Shown here one piece after another: positions 33,696-42,092 of a stretch of 64,000 nt of DNA. The first letter of the stretch is position 1; the number at the start of each line of letters is the position of its first letter. The position numbers and the translations under genes were made by a program. The notes beneath the pieces are model-generated. The model did no database searches, was not told the DNA's origin, and saw only the letters and a list, made by a program, of their open reading frames with translations. The DNA is taken from the NCBI GenBank assembly GCA_903851195.1, contig CAINNJ010000063.1, forward strand, positions 1 to 64,000. Reading direction: 5' to 3'. The DNA is from an uncultured Acidobacteriia bacterium (GTDB lineage: Bacteria; Acidobacteriota; Terriglobia; Bryobacterales; Bryobacteraceae).

Positions 33696-35425
33696 AACCG
33701 TCGGCGCCTGGCTCGGGCGGGGGCCCGGGCTCAGGCGAAAGCAACGAAAGCCTCGTGGTGGTGGATCCCAACGGCCGCCGCACGCGTGTCCCGCTTTATC
33801 CGTTCCCATTCCGGATCGGGCGCGCGCCGGATAACCATCTGGTTCTGCGGGACAGCCGCGTTTCGCGCAATCACGCCCAGGTTTCGCACCAGGACGGCAA
33901 TTGCGTTCTGGAGGACATGGGCAGCCGCCACGGCGTCTGGGTGAATGGCGAACGCATCTTCAACTCCGTGGTGCTGCACGGGGCGGAACGAATCGAATTC
34001 GGGGTGCCGGACGGGTACCAGCTTCGGTTCACCCGTTCCAGCGAAGAGCTTCAGCATTTGCTCGCGAAGCCGATTGTGCCGGCGCCTCCCGCTTCCGGCG
34101 CCGCGCCGAAGTCGGGCGGCACAACGAATCTGGAGCGGCTGCGCGCCGTGCTGGAAGTGGCCCGCTCACTGCAGAGTTCTTTCTCGGTGGACGACGTTCT
34201 GAATACGGTCGTCGACGCGGCCACGGCGGTAACGGGCGCCGAACGCGGGTTTCTGCTTCTGTTCGACGACGCCCATGAACTGCAGGTCCGAAGCGGCCGG
34301 GCGCGCGGCGGCTTCGAACTTCCTCCGGGCGACCTGCGGGTGCCGCGCCGGCTGATCCAGCATGCGCTCGAAAGCCGGCGGGATCTGTTCACGATGTCGT
34401 TCGACCCCACGGCACTGGACGAGCGCTCGCCTGGCAATACCATCGCGGACCTGGAACTCCGGAGCGTCTGCTGCGTTCCTCTTGTCCGCGTGAACCTCAG
34501 CGGCGGAACCAATACCCAACTGATTGCCGCGGCGCGTTCCAACGCCGGGGTGCTCTACATGGATTCCCGGCTGACGGCGGTCGATCTGGCCGGAGGCAAC
34601 CGCGAACTGCTGCAGACGCTGGCTATCGAGGCTTCCACGGTGCTGGAGAACGCACGGTTGCTGGAAGAAGAACGCGCCAAACAGCACATCGAAGAGGAAC
34701 TGGGTGTGGCGCGGCGAATCCAGCAGAGTCTGCTGCCGCGGGTTCTGCCGGAGACCGGTTGGTTTCGGGTGTGCGGGTCCAGCCATGCGACCCACGAGGT
34801 GGGGGGCGATTACTTCGACGTGGTCAACGTGACCCGGGACATCTGGTCCGTGGTGGTGGCGGACGTCTCGGGGAAGGGAGTGAGTTCCGCCCTGATGGCG
34901 AGTTTCTTACAGGGCGCTTTTCTGGGGGCGGCGCCGGGAGGCAGCATTCCCGCCGTCCTTTCCCGGATCAACGATTTCATGAGTCAGCGGGCGGAACACG
35001 GCAAGTACGCCACGTTGTTTTTCGCGACTCTGCATGCCGGGGGGAAGCTCGCGTACGCCAATTGCGGCCATTGCGCGCCGATTCTGGTGCGCGGCGCGGC
35101 CAGCGGGAATGCGGGGAATATGGAAAGCCTGACGCCAACGTCGATGCCGGTGGGGCTGCTGCCCGGCGCGCCGTTCATCGAAGAGCACCAGGAGCTGTTT
35201 CCGGGCGACCGGCTGGTTCTTTACAGCGACGGCGTGACCGAAGCGCAGAACCCGATCGGGGATTTTTTCGGCAAGGACCGGCTGCGCGACGCGATCGGCC
35301 GGGCGGCGGCGAAAGATTGCGGGGGCATGCATGATGCGATCCAGCAGGCGCTGCGGGATTTCACGGGCGGGGCCGAGCAATCCGACGACGTGACTCTGGT
35401 GGTTGTCGAGTACGCCGCGCCTTAG
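33692..35425 (+). CDS. FHA-GAF-PP2C (SpoIIE-type) phosphatase
   Basis: A 577-aa cytoplasmic signalling protein. An FHA domain at ~22-115 (FRIGRAPDNHLVLRDSRVSRNHAQV, with the Arg/Ser/His-type phosphothreonine-binding set) is followed by a GAF domain (~150-320) and a SpoIIE/PP2C phosphatase (~350-575; LGVARRIQQSLLP, HEVGGDYFDV, VVADVSGKGVSSALMA, LVLYSDGVTEA, QSDDVTLVVV). The metal-binding Asp residues in GGDYFD, ADVSGKG and SDD are present, so it should be active. The FHA domain suggests it reads Thr phosphorylation, possibly by kinases such as the one at 25520-27895; the link is inference. Start codon overlaps the Fur stop; 3' end overlaps the convergent lipoprotein gene. Confidence 0.9.
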   Translation: MKPSAPGSGGGPGSGESNESLVVVDPNGRRTRVPLYPFPFRIGRAPDNHLVLRDSRVSRNHAQVSHQDGNCVLEDMGSRHGVWVNGERIFNSVVLHGAERIEFGVPDGYQLRFTRSSEELQHLLAKPIVPAPPASGAAPKSGGTTNLERLRAVLEVARSLQSSFSVDDVLNTVVDAATAVTGAERGFLLLFDDAHELQVRSGRARGGFELPPGDLRVPRRLIQHALESRRDLFTMSFDPTALDERSPGNTIADLELRSVCCVPLVRVNLSGGTNTQLIAAARSNAGVLYMDSRLTAVDLAGGNRELLQTLAIEASTVLENARLLEEERAKQHIEEELGVARRIQQSLLPRVLPETGWFRVCGSSHATHEVGGDYFDVVNVTRDIWSVVVADVSGKGVSSALMASFLQGAFLGAAPGGSIPAVLSRINDFMSQRAEHGKYATLFFATLHAGGKLAYANCGHCAPILVRGAASGNAGNMESLTPTSMPVGLLPGAPFIEEHQELFPGDRLVLYSDGVTEAQNPIGDFFGKDRLRDAIGRAAAKDCGGMHDAIQQALRDFTGGAEQSDDVTLVVVEYAAP

Positions 35426-37164
35426 GACGGATCCAAAACCGGCGCGAAGGGATTGACGCTGGCGGGGTCCGGCGGCTGCGTAATTTTGGGCTGTTCGCCG
35501 CGCAGGCGAGGGTAGATCTCGCGGATGGAGAAGTCGTTCCCCTGGCTCTTTTCGGAGAGTTCCTTCCAGACCGGCACAGCTTCCTGCCGCTTGCCGTCCA
35601 GTAACAGCGCGTAGCCGACGGCCAGTGCCCTCACCGGGGCGGCTTTGGGGTCGGGCAAGGTGCGGTCGGCGCGGGTGACCCACTCGGCGGCGCTTGCCGA
35701 GGGCAGAGTGCAGAAGCGGACGATAAACGATCCGGGCGTGGTGGGCGGTCCGGCGGCGGCGGCGTCTTTGGCGGCGGCGATCCGGTCGCCCGAGAGCAGA
35801 TCGAAGATGGCGAGTTCGTCGTAAATGGCGGGCTTTTCGGCCGGGTTTGCGGCATCGAGAGCGGCGCGGAGTTCGGCTGCGGCTTCCTTCCGGCGTCCGG
35901 TCCGACAGAGCCAGTCCGCGGCGAGCAGCGCGAAGCCGCCGCCCTTCTCCCGCGCTTTGCGGAACTGTTCGAAGAGAGCATCCGCGCCGGGCTTGTCCCC
36001 CGCGCGAAACTTCGCCCAGGCGGCTTTGTAAAGATCGCCGCCGCCCTGGAACGCAGGGGCTTTGGCGCTGGCCTGCAGGTAGGCCGCGGCCGCTTCCGGA
36101 AATTTCCGGTACATGAAGTGGATATCGCCGAGGGAGTCGAGCGGATTCGGCTCGGCGGGCCGGAGGAGCCCGTAGGTTTTCATCGCCTCCACCGCGCCCT
36201 GGTAGTTGCCGTTCCAGGCGAGCGTGTAGCCCAACTGGTTGCGGGCGTCGGCGTCATCGGGAAGGACCTCGGTCAGCTTTTTCCAACTGGCGGCGGCCGC
36301 TTCGAACCGACCCTCGGCGGTCTCTCCCTGGGCGAGCGAGCGCAAGAGGACGGTGTCGCCGGGGCTCAGTTCGGAAATGCGTTTCATGGCCTCGAGACGC
36401 CCCGGTCCCTGATCTCCGTTGAGGGCGTCGGAGAGGAAATCGAGGTAGGCCAGATTCAGGTCGTCGAGCTTCCGCAGGCGGGCCGTTGCGATCGTTTTCG
36501 CGGCCGCGGCATTGTCGCCGAGGGCGCGCTGCCCTTCGGCCAGCGCTACCCAGGCGTCTCCGAAATCGGGCTCGGCGGTGACGGCCTGTTCCAGCGCGGA
36601 AACGGCTGATTGAGTGTCGGTTTCGCGGCTGGTGAAATAGAGCCGGAGGGCCTGTTCATTCCGGATTCCTGAAGGGGCGGCTTTGTCGGAGAACGCTTTG
36701 GCCAGGCGGTCCATGGCGTTCAGGGGATCGGGGGCCATGGCGACCACGGAGCGCACCGTCGTGCCCGAAGCGAGGTCCCGTTCCGCGCCGCTGATTCGCA
36801 GCCCGGCGGCGGTTTTCTCGATGTAGCCGGTGATGACATGCGTGGCCCCGGCGGCCTGTGCCGCCGCGAGTTCGGTGGAGATACCCGGGACTGCCGAGGG
36901 ACGCGCGCCGAGGGACAAGCCGAGCCGGGATACTGCCGGGCGGGCGAGGAGCGGTCCGTCCAGCGCCCGTGCCAGCGACTGGGAGAGCAGATCGCTCGCG
37001 GCGCGCGCCGTCCATTCGAGCGCGACGTCGCCGGTCAGATTTTCAAACCGCACAACCGCGTAACGGGGAGCAGGTCCTGCCGCTTTCTTACCGCAACCGC
37101 CCGTGAACGCGGTCAGGGCGATGAAGAGGCCGGGAAGCGCGAAACGCGCCGGCTTACAATACAC
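35422..37164 (-). CDS. TPR-containing lipoprotein
   Basis: A 580-aa protein with a lipoprotein signal (LPGLFIALTAFTGGC, Cys at ~24). Residues ~30-165 resemble the CsgG/TolB-like N-terminal domain used by acidobacterial TPR proteins (YAVVRFENLTGD.ALEW...L, GATHVITGYIEKTAAGLRIS). Residues ~170-560 are TPR-type helical repeats (AWVALAEGQRALGDNAAAAKTI, LGYTLAWNGNYQGAVEAMKTYG). It is probably anchored facing the periplasm. ATG 37164 overlaps the end of the upstream TPR gene by 11 bases, so the two are co-translated, and it is the last gene of the five-gene operon that starts at 41405. The partner is unknown. Confidence 0.82.
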   Translation of the reverse strand: MYCKPARFALPGLFIALTAFTGGCGKKAAGPAPRYAVVRFENLTGDVALEWTARAASDLLSQSLARALDGPLLARPAVSRLGLSLGARPSAVPGISTELAAAQAAGATHVITGYIEKTAAGLRISGAERDLASGTTVRSVVAMAPDPLNAMDRLAKAFSDKAAPSGIRNEQALRLYFTSRETDTQSAVSALEQAVTAEPDFGDAWVALAEGQRALGDNAAAAKTIATARLRKLDDLNLAYLDFLSDALNGDQGPGRLEAMKRISELSPGDTVLLRSLAQGETAEGRFEAAAASWKKLTEVLPDDADARNQLGYTLAWNGNYQGAVEAMKTYGLLRPAEPNPLDSLGDIHFMYRKFPEAAAAYLQASAKAPAFQGGGDLYKAAWAKFRAGDKPGADALFEQFRKAREKGGGFALLAADWLCRTGRRKEAAAELRAALDAANPAEKPAIYDELAIFDLLSGDRIAAAKDAAAAGPPTTPGSFIVRFCTLPSASAAEWVTRADRTLPDPKAAPVRALAVGYALLLDGKRQEAVPVWKELSEKSQGNDFSIREIYPRLRGEQPKITQPPDPASVNPFAPVLDPS

Positions 37165-37948
37165 GCGGCTCCATGGTCAGCAGGAGCTTAAATTCATCGG
37201 TCTCGCGCAGTTCGGCGAACTCGGGAACCTGGGTCATTTTGAGCTTGTCTTTCAGTCCTTCTTCGAGAGCTTTACGCAGATACTGGAGGGCGAGTTCGTT
37301 CTTTCCCGAGTTCGCGTACATGCGGGCCAGTTCGTAGTGATACCGGGCGCGGTCCGCCACGGTGCGATCCTGCAGTTCCGTGCCGACGGTGCCCCGGTGT
37401 TCGAAGATGTTCGGATCGAGCGAGAGCGCCTTCTGGTAGGCTTTCGCCATGTCCTCGAAGCGGCCGCGCGAGTAATAGGCGGTCCCGAGATTGCTCCAGA
37501 ACGAGGCGGAATCGGGCGAGAGATCGATGGCTTTTTTGTAGCGGGCGATGGCGCCGCGATAGTTTTTCAGGGCGTAATAAACGGTGCCCACGTTGTTGAC
37601 GGCGTCGGCATACTTCTTGTCCAGCTTCATGGCGCGCTCGTAGTTCTTCCGCGCGGCCACGAAATCGCCGAGCTGGTGGTAGGCGATGCCGATCTTGTTG
37701 TTCACAACGGGAAGGTTCTGCGGGGCTTCGCGATAGGCATCGATGGCCTCGCGATACATTTTGCGCGCCATGTAGACATTGCCACGCTGCTCCGGCGAGA
37801 GCTTCTTCGCGGGCTCGGCTTCCGACAGGCGTTGCGGGATACTGCGTCCCGGTTCAAAGGCATGCTCCGTCAGTTGCCCGTAAACACGGGGCAGGACGGC
37901 ACAGTTGAGGGCGAGAAAGGTGAGAGCGAAAGTTCGACCGGAAACCAT
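37154..37948 (-). CDS. Exported TPR protein
   Basis: A 264-aa protein. ATG 37948 is preferred over an upstream ATG (38002) because GGGAGG lies 6 bases before it and a signal peptide begins directly (VSGRTFALTFLALNCAVLPRVYG). The mature protein is mainly TPR repeats of 34 residues (YREAIDAYREAPQNLPVVNNKIGIAY, DFVAARKNYERAMKLDKKYADAVNNVG, NYRGAIARYKKAIDLSPDSASFWSNLG). It lies 63 bases after the PBP gene in the same direction and may support envelope assembly; this is inferred from context only. Confidence 0.85.
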   Translation of the reverse strand: MVSGRTFALTFLALNCAVLPRVYGQLTEHAFEPGRSIPQRLSEAEPAKKLSPEQRGNVYMARKMYREAIDAYREAPQNLPVVNNKIGIAYHQLGDFVAARKNYERAMKLDKKYADAVNNVGTVYYALKNYRGAIARYKKAIDLSPDSASFWSNLGTAYYSRGRFEDMAKAYQKALSLDPNIFEHRGTVGTELQDRTVADRARYHYELARMYANSGKNELALQYLRKALEEGLKDKLKMTQVPEFAELRETDEFKLLLTMEPRVL

Positions 37949-38011
37949 ATTGGCCTCCCTGAGTACCTGGGTGATTCTATTGGAGCACATTCCAGGCACC
38001 ACAGATGTTGT

Positions 38012-40555
38012 CTACTTGAACACATCCTTGAGCTTGCCGAAAAAGCCCTTTTTCTTCTTCTGGTCGGCCGGTTGGCCGTCCGGGCTCTGGTAGGGCAGGG
38101 GACCGTTGCCGGTATTGGCGTTGTCGGCGCGGCGAGGCGTTCCGCTCTGGCCCGGAGAGGCCTCGCGGGTCGTCGACGTGTCGTCCCAGCTGGAGACGGT
38201 CAGATCGCGCTTGCCATTGCCATGCAGCGTGCAGGAGCCGACGGGCTCCGTGCCGGCGATAAAGACCTCGGCCTTCTGTTCCGGGCAGGCGGGCGTGGCC
38301 GGTTTGCCGGACTGGGGATCGATGGTGACGGTCACCACACCGTCCGGCGCGGCGAATTCCTTGGCGTTGGCGTACTGACGGAACTGGAGGGCGCGCTTCA
38401 TGAACTCGGTCCAGATGGGGAGAGCGGAGTGCGCGCCTTCCAGATTCAGGTCGCGGTTGTCGTCGAAGCCCACCCAGACGATGCAGAGCAGGTCGGAAGT
38501 AAAGCCGGCGAACCAGCCGTCCTTCGATGTGCCCGTCTTGCCCGCGGCGGGGACCGTGAAGCCGCGTCCGCGAACGCCGGCGGCGGTGCCGGTCCGCATG
38601 ACTTCTTCGAGCATGCTGACCATCAGGTAGTTGACACGGGGGTCAAGCACGTTTTTGGTCTGCGGTTTCTGGTCGAGGAGAACTTTGCCGCTCGGTTCCT
38701 TGATGAGGGAAATGAGGGTCGGGTTGACGTGGACGCCTTTGTTGGCGAAGACGGTGTAGGCGCCGGCCATTTCGAGCGGCGTTGCGACGTAGGAACCGAT
38801 CGCCATGGCGGGCGTGGCTTTTACGTCTTCACTGATGCCGGCTTTGTGGGCGAGATTCACGACGGCTTTGTAGCCCACCATCTCCGCGACCTTGATGGTG
38901 GCGATGTTGCGGGATTTGGCGAGGGCGGTGCGAAGGGTGATGGGCCCCATGAAGTCGTGTTCGAAGTTCTGGGGGCTGTACTCATCGCCATCGAAGAGGA
39001 ACGTGGTGGGTTCGTCGACCACGATGGAGGCCGGGGTCAGGGTGGTGGTGCCGCCCGCGACCGCGGTGTTGAGGGCGGCGGCATAGACGAACGGCTTGAA
39101 GATGGAACCGGGCTGGCGCTGGGCGAGAATCCGGTTCAGCTGACTGATACCGTAATTCCGGCCGCCCACCAGCGCTTTGATTTCGCCGGTGTGCGGATTG
39201 AGCGCGATGAGGGCGCACTGCGGTTCCACGAACTTCGCGGTTTTGAAGCGCTTCTGTTTGCGAACCAGGTCGTCCACCTGCTTCATGCCGGCGGTCACCG
39301 CTTCGTTGGCGGCGCGCTGCAGATTCAGGTCGAGCGAGGTGTAGATGCGGTCGGAATTGACCTGAAAATCGTAACCGGGGAAACGCTTGTCGAGATCTTC
39401 GTTCAGCAGGTCGACGAAGTAGGGGGCATCGCTCGATTCAGTGGCGCCGTTGACGACCCGCATGGGCTTTTCGGTGGCGACGGCGTACTCGCGATCGGTA
39501 ATGTAGCCGTTCTGCCGCATCATGCCGAGGATCCAGTTGCGGCGGTCGCGCACGCGGTCGCCGTGGCGATAGGGATTGTAGAAGCTGGCGCCGCGCGCGA
39601 TGCCGGCGAGGGTGGCGGCTTCCTCGACCGAGAGCGATTTGATGTCTTTGCCGAAGTAGACCTGGGAGGCTTCGCCGAAGCCGCGGATGGTGAAACTGCC
39701 GTGATAGCCGAGATCGATCTGGTTGCAGTAGAGTTCGAAGATCTGCTCTTTGGTGAGCTTCTGTTCCAGCTGCAGCGTGATCATGACTTCGGCGAGTTTG
39801 CGGCGCCAGTTGCGATCGAACGTCAGGAACATGTTGCGCGCCAGCTGCATGGTGAGGGTGGAGGCGCCCTGTTCGTTCCGGCCCCGCTTGATGTCGATAT
39901 AGGCGGAACGCGCGATGCCGATGGGGTCGAATCCGGAGTGCTGGAAGAAGCGCTTGTCTTCGGCGGACAGGACGGCGTTTTTCAGCGACGCGGGGATATC
40001 CTCATAGCGCACGACGCGCTGCTTTTCCCGGTTCCGGTCATAGAGATTGGTGAGGAGCTGCGGTTCCAGTTCGTACATCGGCCGGTCGGTGTTGTCCCCG
40101 AGAGAGACGATGCGGTGCACCTTGCCGGCGGCGAACTTGACCGTGAAGGCGTCCTGCTGAAAGTACGACTGCGCGCCGGGGAAGATGTCGACGGAGTCCG
40201 GCCGCAGCGTGTAGTAGCCGATCGGATTGTTGCGGTTTTCGTTGTAGCCGGCGTGGCGCAGCGTGCCGGCGAGGTCGCCCGGGGTGGTCTGGTCGCCCAC
40301 CGCGATGGTGCCGGGCGCGGCGTAAATTCGGGACGTGGTGGTGTAGGGGCCGCCGCGCAGGCGCTCGTCGATGAGAGCCGCGTACTTCCGGTAGTAGTGA
40401 ACGAACACAACGCCGAACGCGATCACCGCCACCAGGCACAAAGCGAGGAATGCTTTGCCGACCGGGTGCAGGAAAAAGCGAACCAGCAGCGCGTTCTCGG
40501 CCACCCGGACTTTGCGTTCGGGCTTGCGGGCCGGGCGGTCTTCAGCGACCTTCAT
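38012..40555 (-). CDS. Class A penicillin-binding protein (PBP1b-like)
   Basis: An 847-aa bifunctional peptidoglycan synthase: short cytoplasmic tail, one membrane span (AFLALCLVAVIAFGVVFVHYY, ~35-55), a UB2H-like region (~75-165), a GT51 glycosyltransferase domain (~170-350; AVLSAEDKRFFQHSG, GASTLTMQLARN, LYCNQIDLGYHGSF) and a transpeptidase domain (~420-740) with SxxK in QPGSIFKPFVYA, SxN in AKSRNIATIK and KTG in AAGKTGTSKDGW. All catalytic motifs are intact. The UB2H-like region points to the PBP1b rather than PBP1a type. The C-terminal tail is Lys-rich (KKKKGFFGKLKDVFK). It is third in an operon with small membrane proteins upstream and TPR proteins downstream. Confidence 0.93.
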   Translation of the reverse strand: MKVAEDRPARKPERKVRVAENALLVRFFLHPVGKAFLALCLVAVIAFGVVFVHYYRKYAALIDERLRGGPYTTTSRIYAAPGTIAVGDQTTPGDLAGTLRHAGYNENRNNPIGYYTLRPDSVDIFPGAQSYFQQDAFTVKFAAGKVHRIVSLGDNTDRPMYELEPQLLTNLYDRNREKQRVVRYEDIPASLKNAVLSAEDKRFFQHSGFDPIGIARSAYIDIKRGRNEQGASTLTMQLARNMFLTFDRNWRRKLAEVMITLQLEQKLTKEQIFELYCNQIDLGYHGSFTIRGFGEASQVYFGKDIKSLSVEEAATLAGIARGASFYNPYRHGDRVRDRRNWILGMMRQNGYITDREYAVATEKPMRVVNGATESSDAPYFVDLLNEDLDKRFPGYDFQVNSDRIYTSLDLNLQRAANEAVTAGMKQVDDLVRKQKRFKTAKFVEPQCALIALNPHTGEIKALVGGRNYGISQLNRILAQRQPGSIFKPFVYAAALNTAVAGGTTTLTPASIVVDEPTTFLFDGDEYSPQNFEHDFMGPITLRTALAKSRNIATIKVAEMVGYKAVVNLAHKAGISEDVKATPAMAIGSYVATPLEMAGAYTVFANKGVHVNPTLISLIKEPSGKVLLDQKPQTKNVLDPRVNYLMVSMLEEVMRTGTAAGVRGRGFTVPAAGKTGTSKDGWFAGFTSDLLCIVWVGFDDNRDLNLEGAHSALPIWTEFMKRALQFRQYANAKEFAAPDGVVTVTIDPQSGKPATPACPEQKAEVFIAGTEPVGSCTLHGNGKRDLTVSSWDDTSTTREASPGQSGTPRRADNANTGNGPLPYQSPDGQPADQKKKKGFFGKLKDVFK

Positions 40556-40572
40556 ACTCTTCAGGATAACGG

Positions 40573-40920
40573 TTATCTGGTGGAGGCTTCCGGGTGGAAG
40601 TGGAGATCAAGGCGGGAGAGCACCAGATCCTTCTGTACTTTGTATTTCGTCAGAAGGCGGACTTTACCGCCTGCGTGTGTGATCTGGACATCGCCGGGAT
40701 GCACCGGAAGACCAAGCTGGCGGGCGCGGGCGAGGATCTTCGGGCGGAGGATTTCATCGGGCGCGGCGGCGGTGGAAGGCTCGGCCGCGAGGGTGTGGAT
40801 GTACTGCCCGAGTTCGTAATTCTCCACATATATGGGAGCGAGCGACAGCAGAACCAGGACCAGGCTGCCGAGGACAGCGAAGCCGGAAACCGCGCGCCAG
40901 ACCGGAAGCCGTTCCCTCAC
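40573..40920 (-). CDS. Small single-span membrane protein
   Basis: A 115-aa protein with one N-terminal membrane helix (AVSGFAVLGSLVLVLLSLAPIYV) and a periplasmic alpha/beta domain of about 80 residues (ILARARQLGLPVHPGDVQITHAG). The layout resembles DUF4845-like proteins but I cannot confirm the family. Its ATG overlaps the stop of the upstream membrane protein gene (40917-40920) and it ends 17 bases before the PBP gene, so it is part of the same operon. A role with the PBP is inference. Confidence 0.75.
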   Translation of the reverse strand: MRERLPVWRAVSGFAVLGSLVLVLLSLAPIYVENYELGQYIHTLAAEPSTAAAPDEILRPKILARARQLGLPVHPGDVQITHAGGKVRLLTKYKVQKDLVLSRLDLHFHPEASTR

Positions 40921-41405
40921 CGTGTCTGATCGGAGTCTTTGTCCGGACCCATCTCGCTGGTTGCGAAGAGCTCACTCCAGATGTCGCCGTGCTCGGTCCA
41001 TTCGGGCTGCACGGTGCCGGAAATCTGCAGTTCCTCGACATTCAGCTTGCCGTGGCCATAGGGGCAGATGTACTCAAGACGCGGGCGGCCGAGTTGCAGA
41101 ATGTAACTCCAGGAGCCGGTTTCCACGGGCATGACAAGCTGCCGGAGGCAGGTACGGCAGCGATAACGCTGATCCCAGATGGCGAGGTAGAAGAGCCCGT
41201 AGGAGAAGAGAAACCACACGCCTGCCAGCGTGGTGTACGGCAGGTCGAAGCCGAACTGGTAGGGGTTGATGTGGAACCACCGTGTGCGAGGTTCCCAGAA
41301 CAGGTTGAGAAACTGGAGAGCGACCGCCGAGCCCAGCGCGGCTCCGGCAAGTTTCAACAGCAGGAAGCCCCAATACTTCACGTGACCTTTGACCGCCTGG
41401 AGCAT
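40917..41405 (-). CDS. Two-span membrane protein with zinc-ribbon-like cysteines
   Basis: A 162-aa protein with two hydrophobic helices (YWGFLLLKLAGAALGSAVALQF and LAGVWFLFSYGLFYLAIW) and a C-terminal region with CRTC and later YICPYGHG, a Cys/Cys...Cys/His set that could bind zinc. AGAGGAA lies about 8 bases before ATG 41405. It is the first gene of the minus-strand operon that continues with a small membrane protein, the PBP and TPR proteins, and is divergent from efp. I do not recognise the family. Confidence 0.75.
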   Translation of the reverse strand: MLQAVKGHVKYWGFLLLKLAGAALGSAVALQFLNLFWEPRTRWFHINPYQFGFDLPYTTLAGVWFLFSYGLFYLAIWDQRYRCRTCLRQLVMPVETGSWSYILQLGRPRLEYICPYGHGKLNVEELQISGTVQPEWTEHGDIWSELFATSEMGPDKDSDQTR

Positions 41406-41443
41406 AACCAGGTTTCCTCTTCTTTCACTATACGGCAGTTTTG

Positions 41444-41465
41444 CGCGACCGGGCTTCCGGTCGCG
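41444..41465 (+). promoter_or_regulatory. Perfect inverted repeat in the efp upstream region
   Basis: CGCGACCGG at 41444-41452 and CCGGTCGCG at 41457-41465 are perfect 9-bp complements around a GCTT loop, between the divergent starts at 41405 and 41529. TACAAT follows at 41470-41475. It may be an operator or a leader hairpin; it does not sit at the end of any gene, so termination is unlikely. Confidence 0.5.
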
Positions 41466-41528
41466 TTGTTACAATGGAAAATTCGCTCTGCAAGCAATGA
41501 TTCTCAACAGCCTGGAGTCCGCCTAAAA

Positions 41529-42086
41529 ATGTTAAGCGCAACGAAAATCCGCCCCGGAATGGTGATCAAGTTCAACAACGAACTGTATTCCGTATTCGCC
41601 ATGACCCACCGCACGCCGGGCAACCTGCGGGGCTTCGTGCAGGTCCGGATGCGCAGCCTGCGCAACGGTTCGATGAACGAGCATCGCTTTTCCACCGACG
41701 ACAAAGTGGAGAAGGCCGTGATGGACGAGCAGAACATGGAGTATCTGTACCAGGACGGCGAATACTACTACTTCATGAACACGGAAACGTACGAGCAAAT
41801 CCATCTCACGCAGGATCTGCTGGGCGACGCCACCGAGTATCTGATGCCGAATCTGAATGTCGCGGTGGTGTTTTACGAGGGCAAACCGATCAGCGTGGAG
41901 TTGCCCCCCACGGTGGACATGAAGGTGATGGAGACCGAGCCGGGACTGAAGGGCGCCACCGTTTCGAACGTGTCGAAGCCGGCCAAGATGGAAACCGGAC
42001 TGGTGGTGCAGGTGCCTCCGTTCATCAATGAAGGCGAGATGATCCGCATCAACACGTCCGAAGGCACCTATCAGGAACGGGCCTGA
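41529..42086 (+). CDS. efp: Translation elongation factor P
   Basis: A 185-aa EF-P with its three beta-barrel domains (IRPGMVIKFNNELY; YLYQDGEYYYFMNTETYEQI; the C-terminal signature ETGLVVQVPPFINEGEMIRINT). It relieves ribosome stalling at polyproline stretches. ATG 41529 is chosen since the open frame upstream has no EF-P similarity. The tip loop of domain I reads RTPGNLRGF, so the residue aligned with E. coli Lys34 (PGKGQAF) is Asn; neither the lysylated Lys nor the rhamnosylated Arg position is kept exactly. No modification enzyme gene (epmA, earP) is seen in the window. Confidence 0.95.
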   Translation: MLSATKIRPGMVIKFNNELYSVFAMTHRTPGNLRGFVQVRMRSLRNGSMNEHRFSTDDKVEKAVMDEQNMEYLYQDGEYYYFMNTETYEQIHLTQDLLGDATEYLMPNLNVAVVFYEGKPISVELPPTVDMKVMETEPGLKGATVSNVSKPAKMETGLVVQVPPFINEGEMIRINTSEGTYQERA

Positions 42087-42092
42087 TTCGTT

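Noticed and set aside
37103-40819. 1238-codon plus-strand open frame across the PBP and TPR genes
   Set aside because: It is antisense to genes with intact catalytic motifs, has a Gly/Val/Glu-rich composition with no recognisable domain and no ribosome site.
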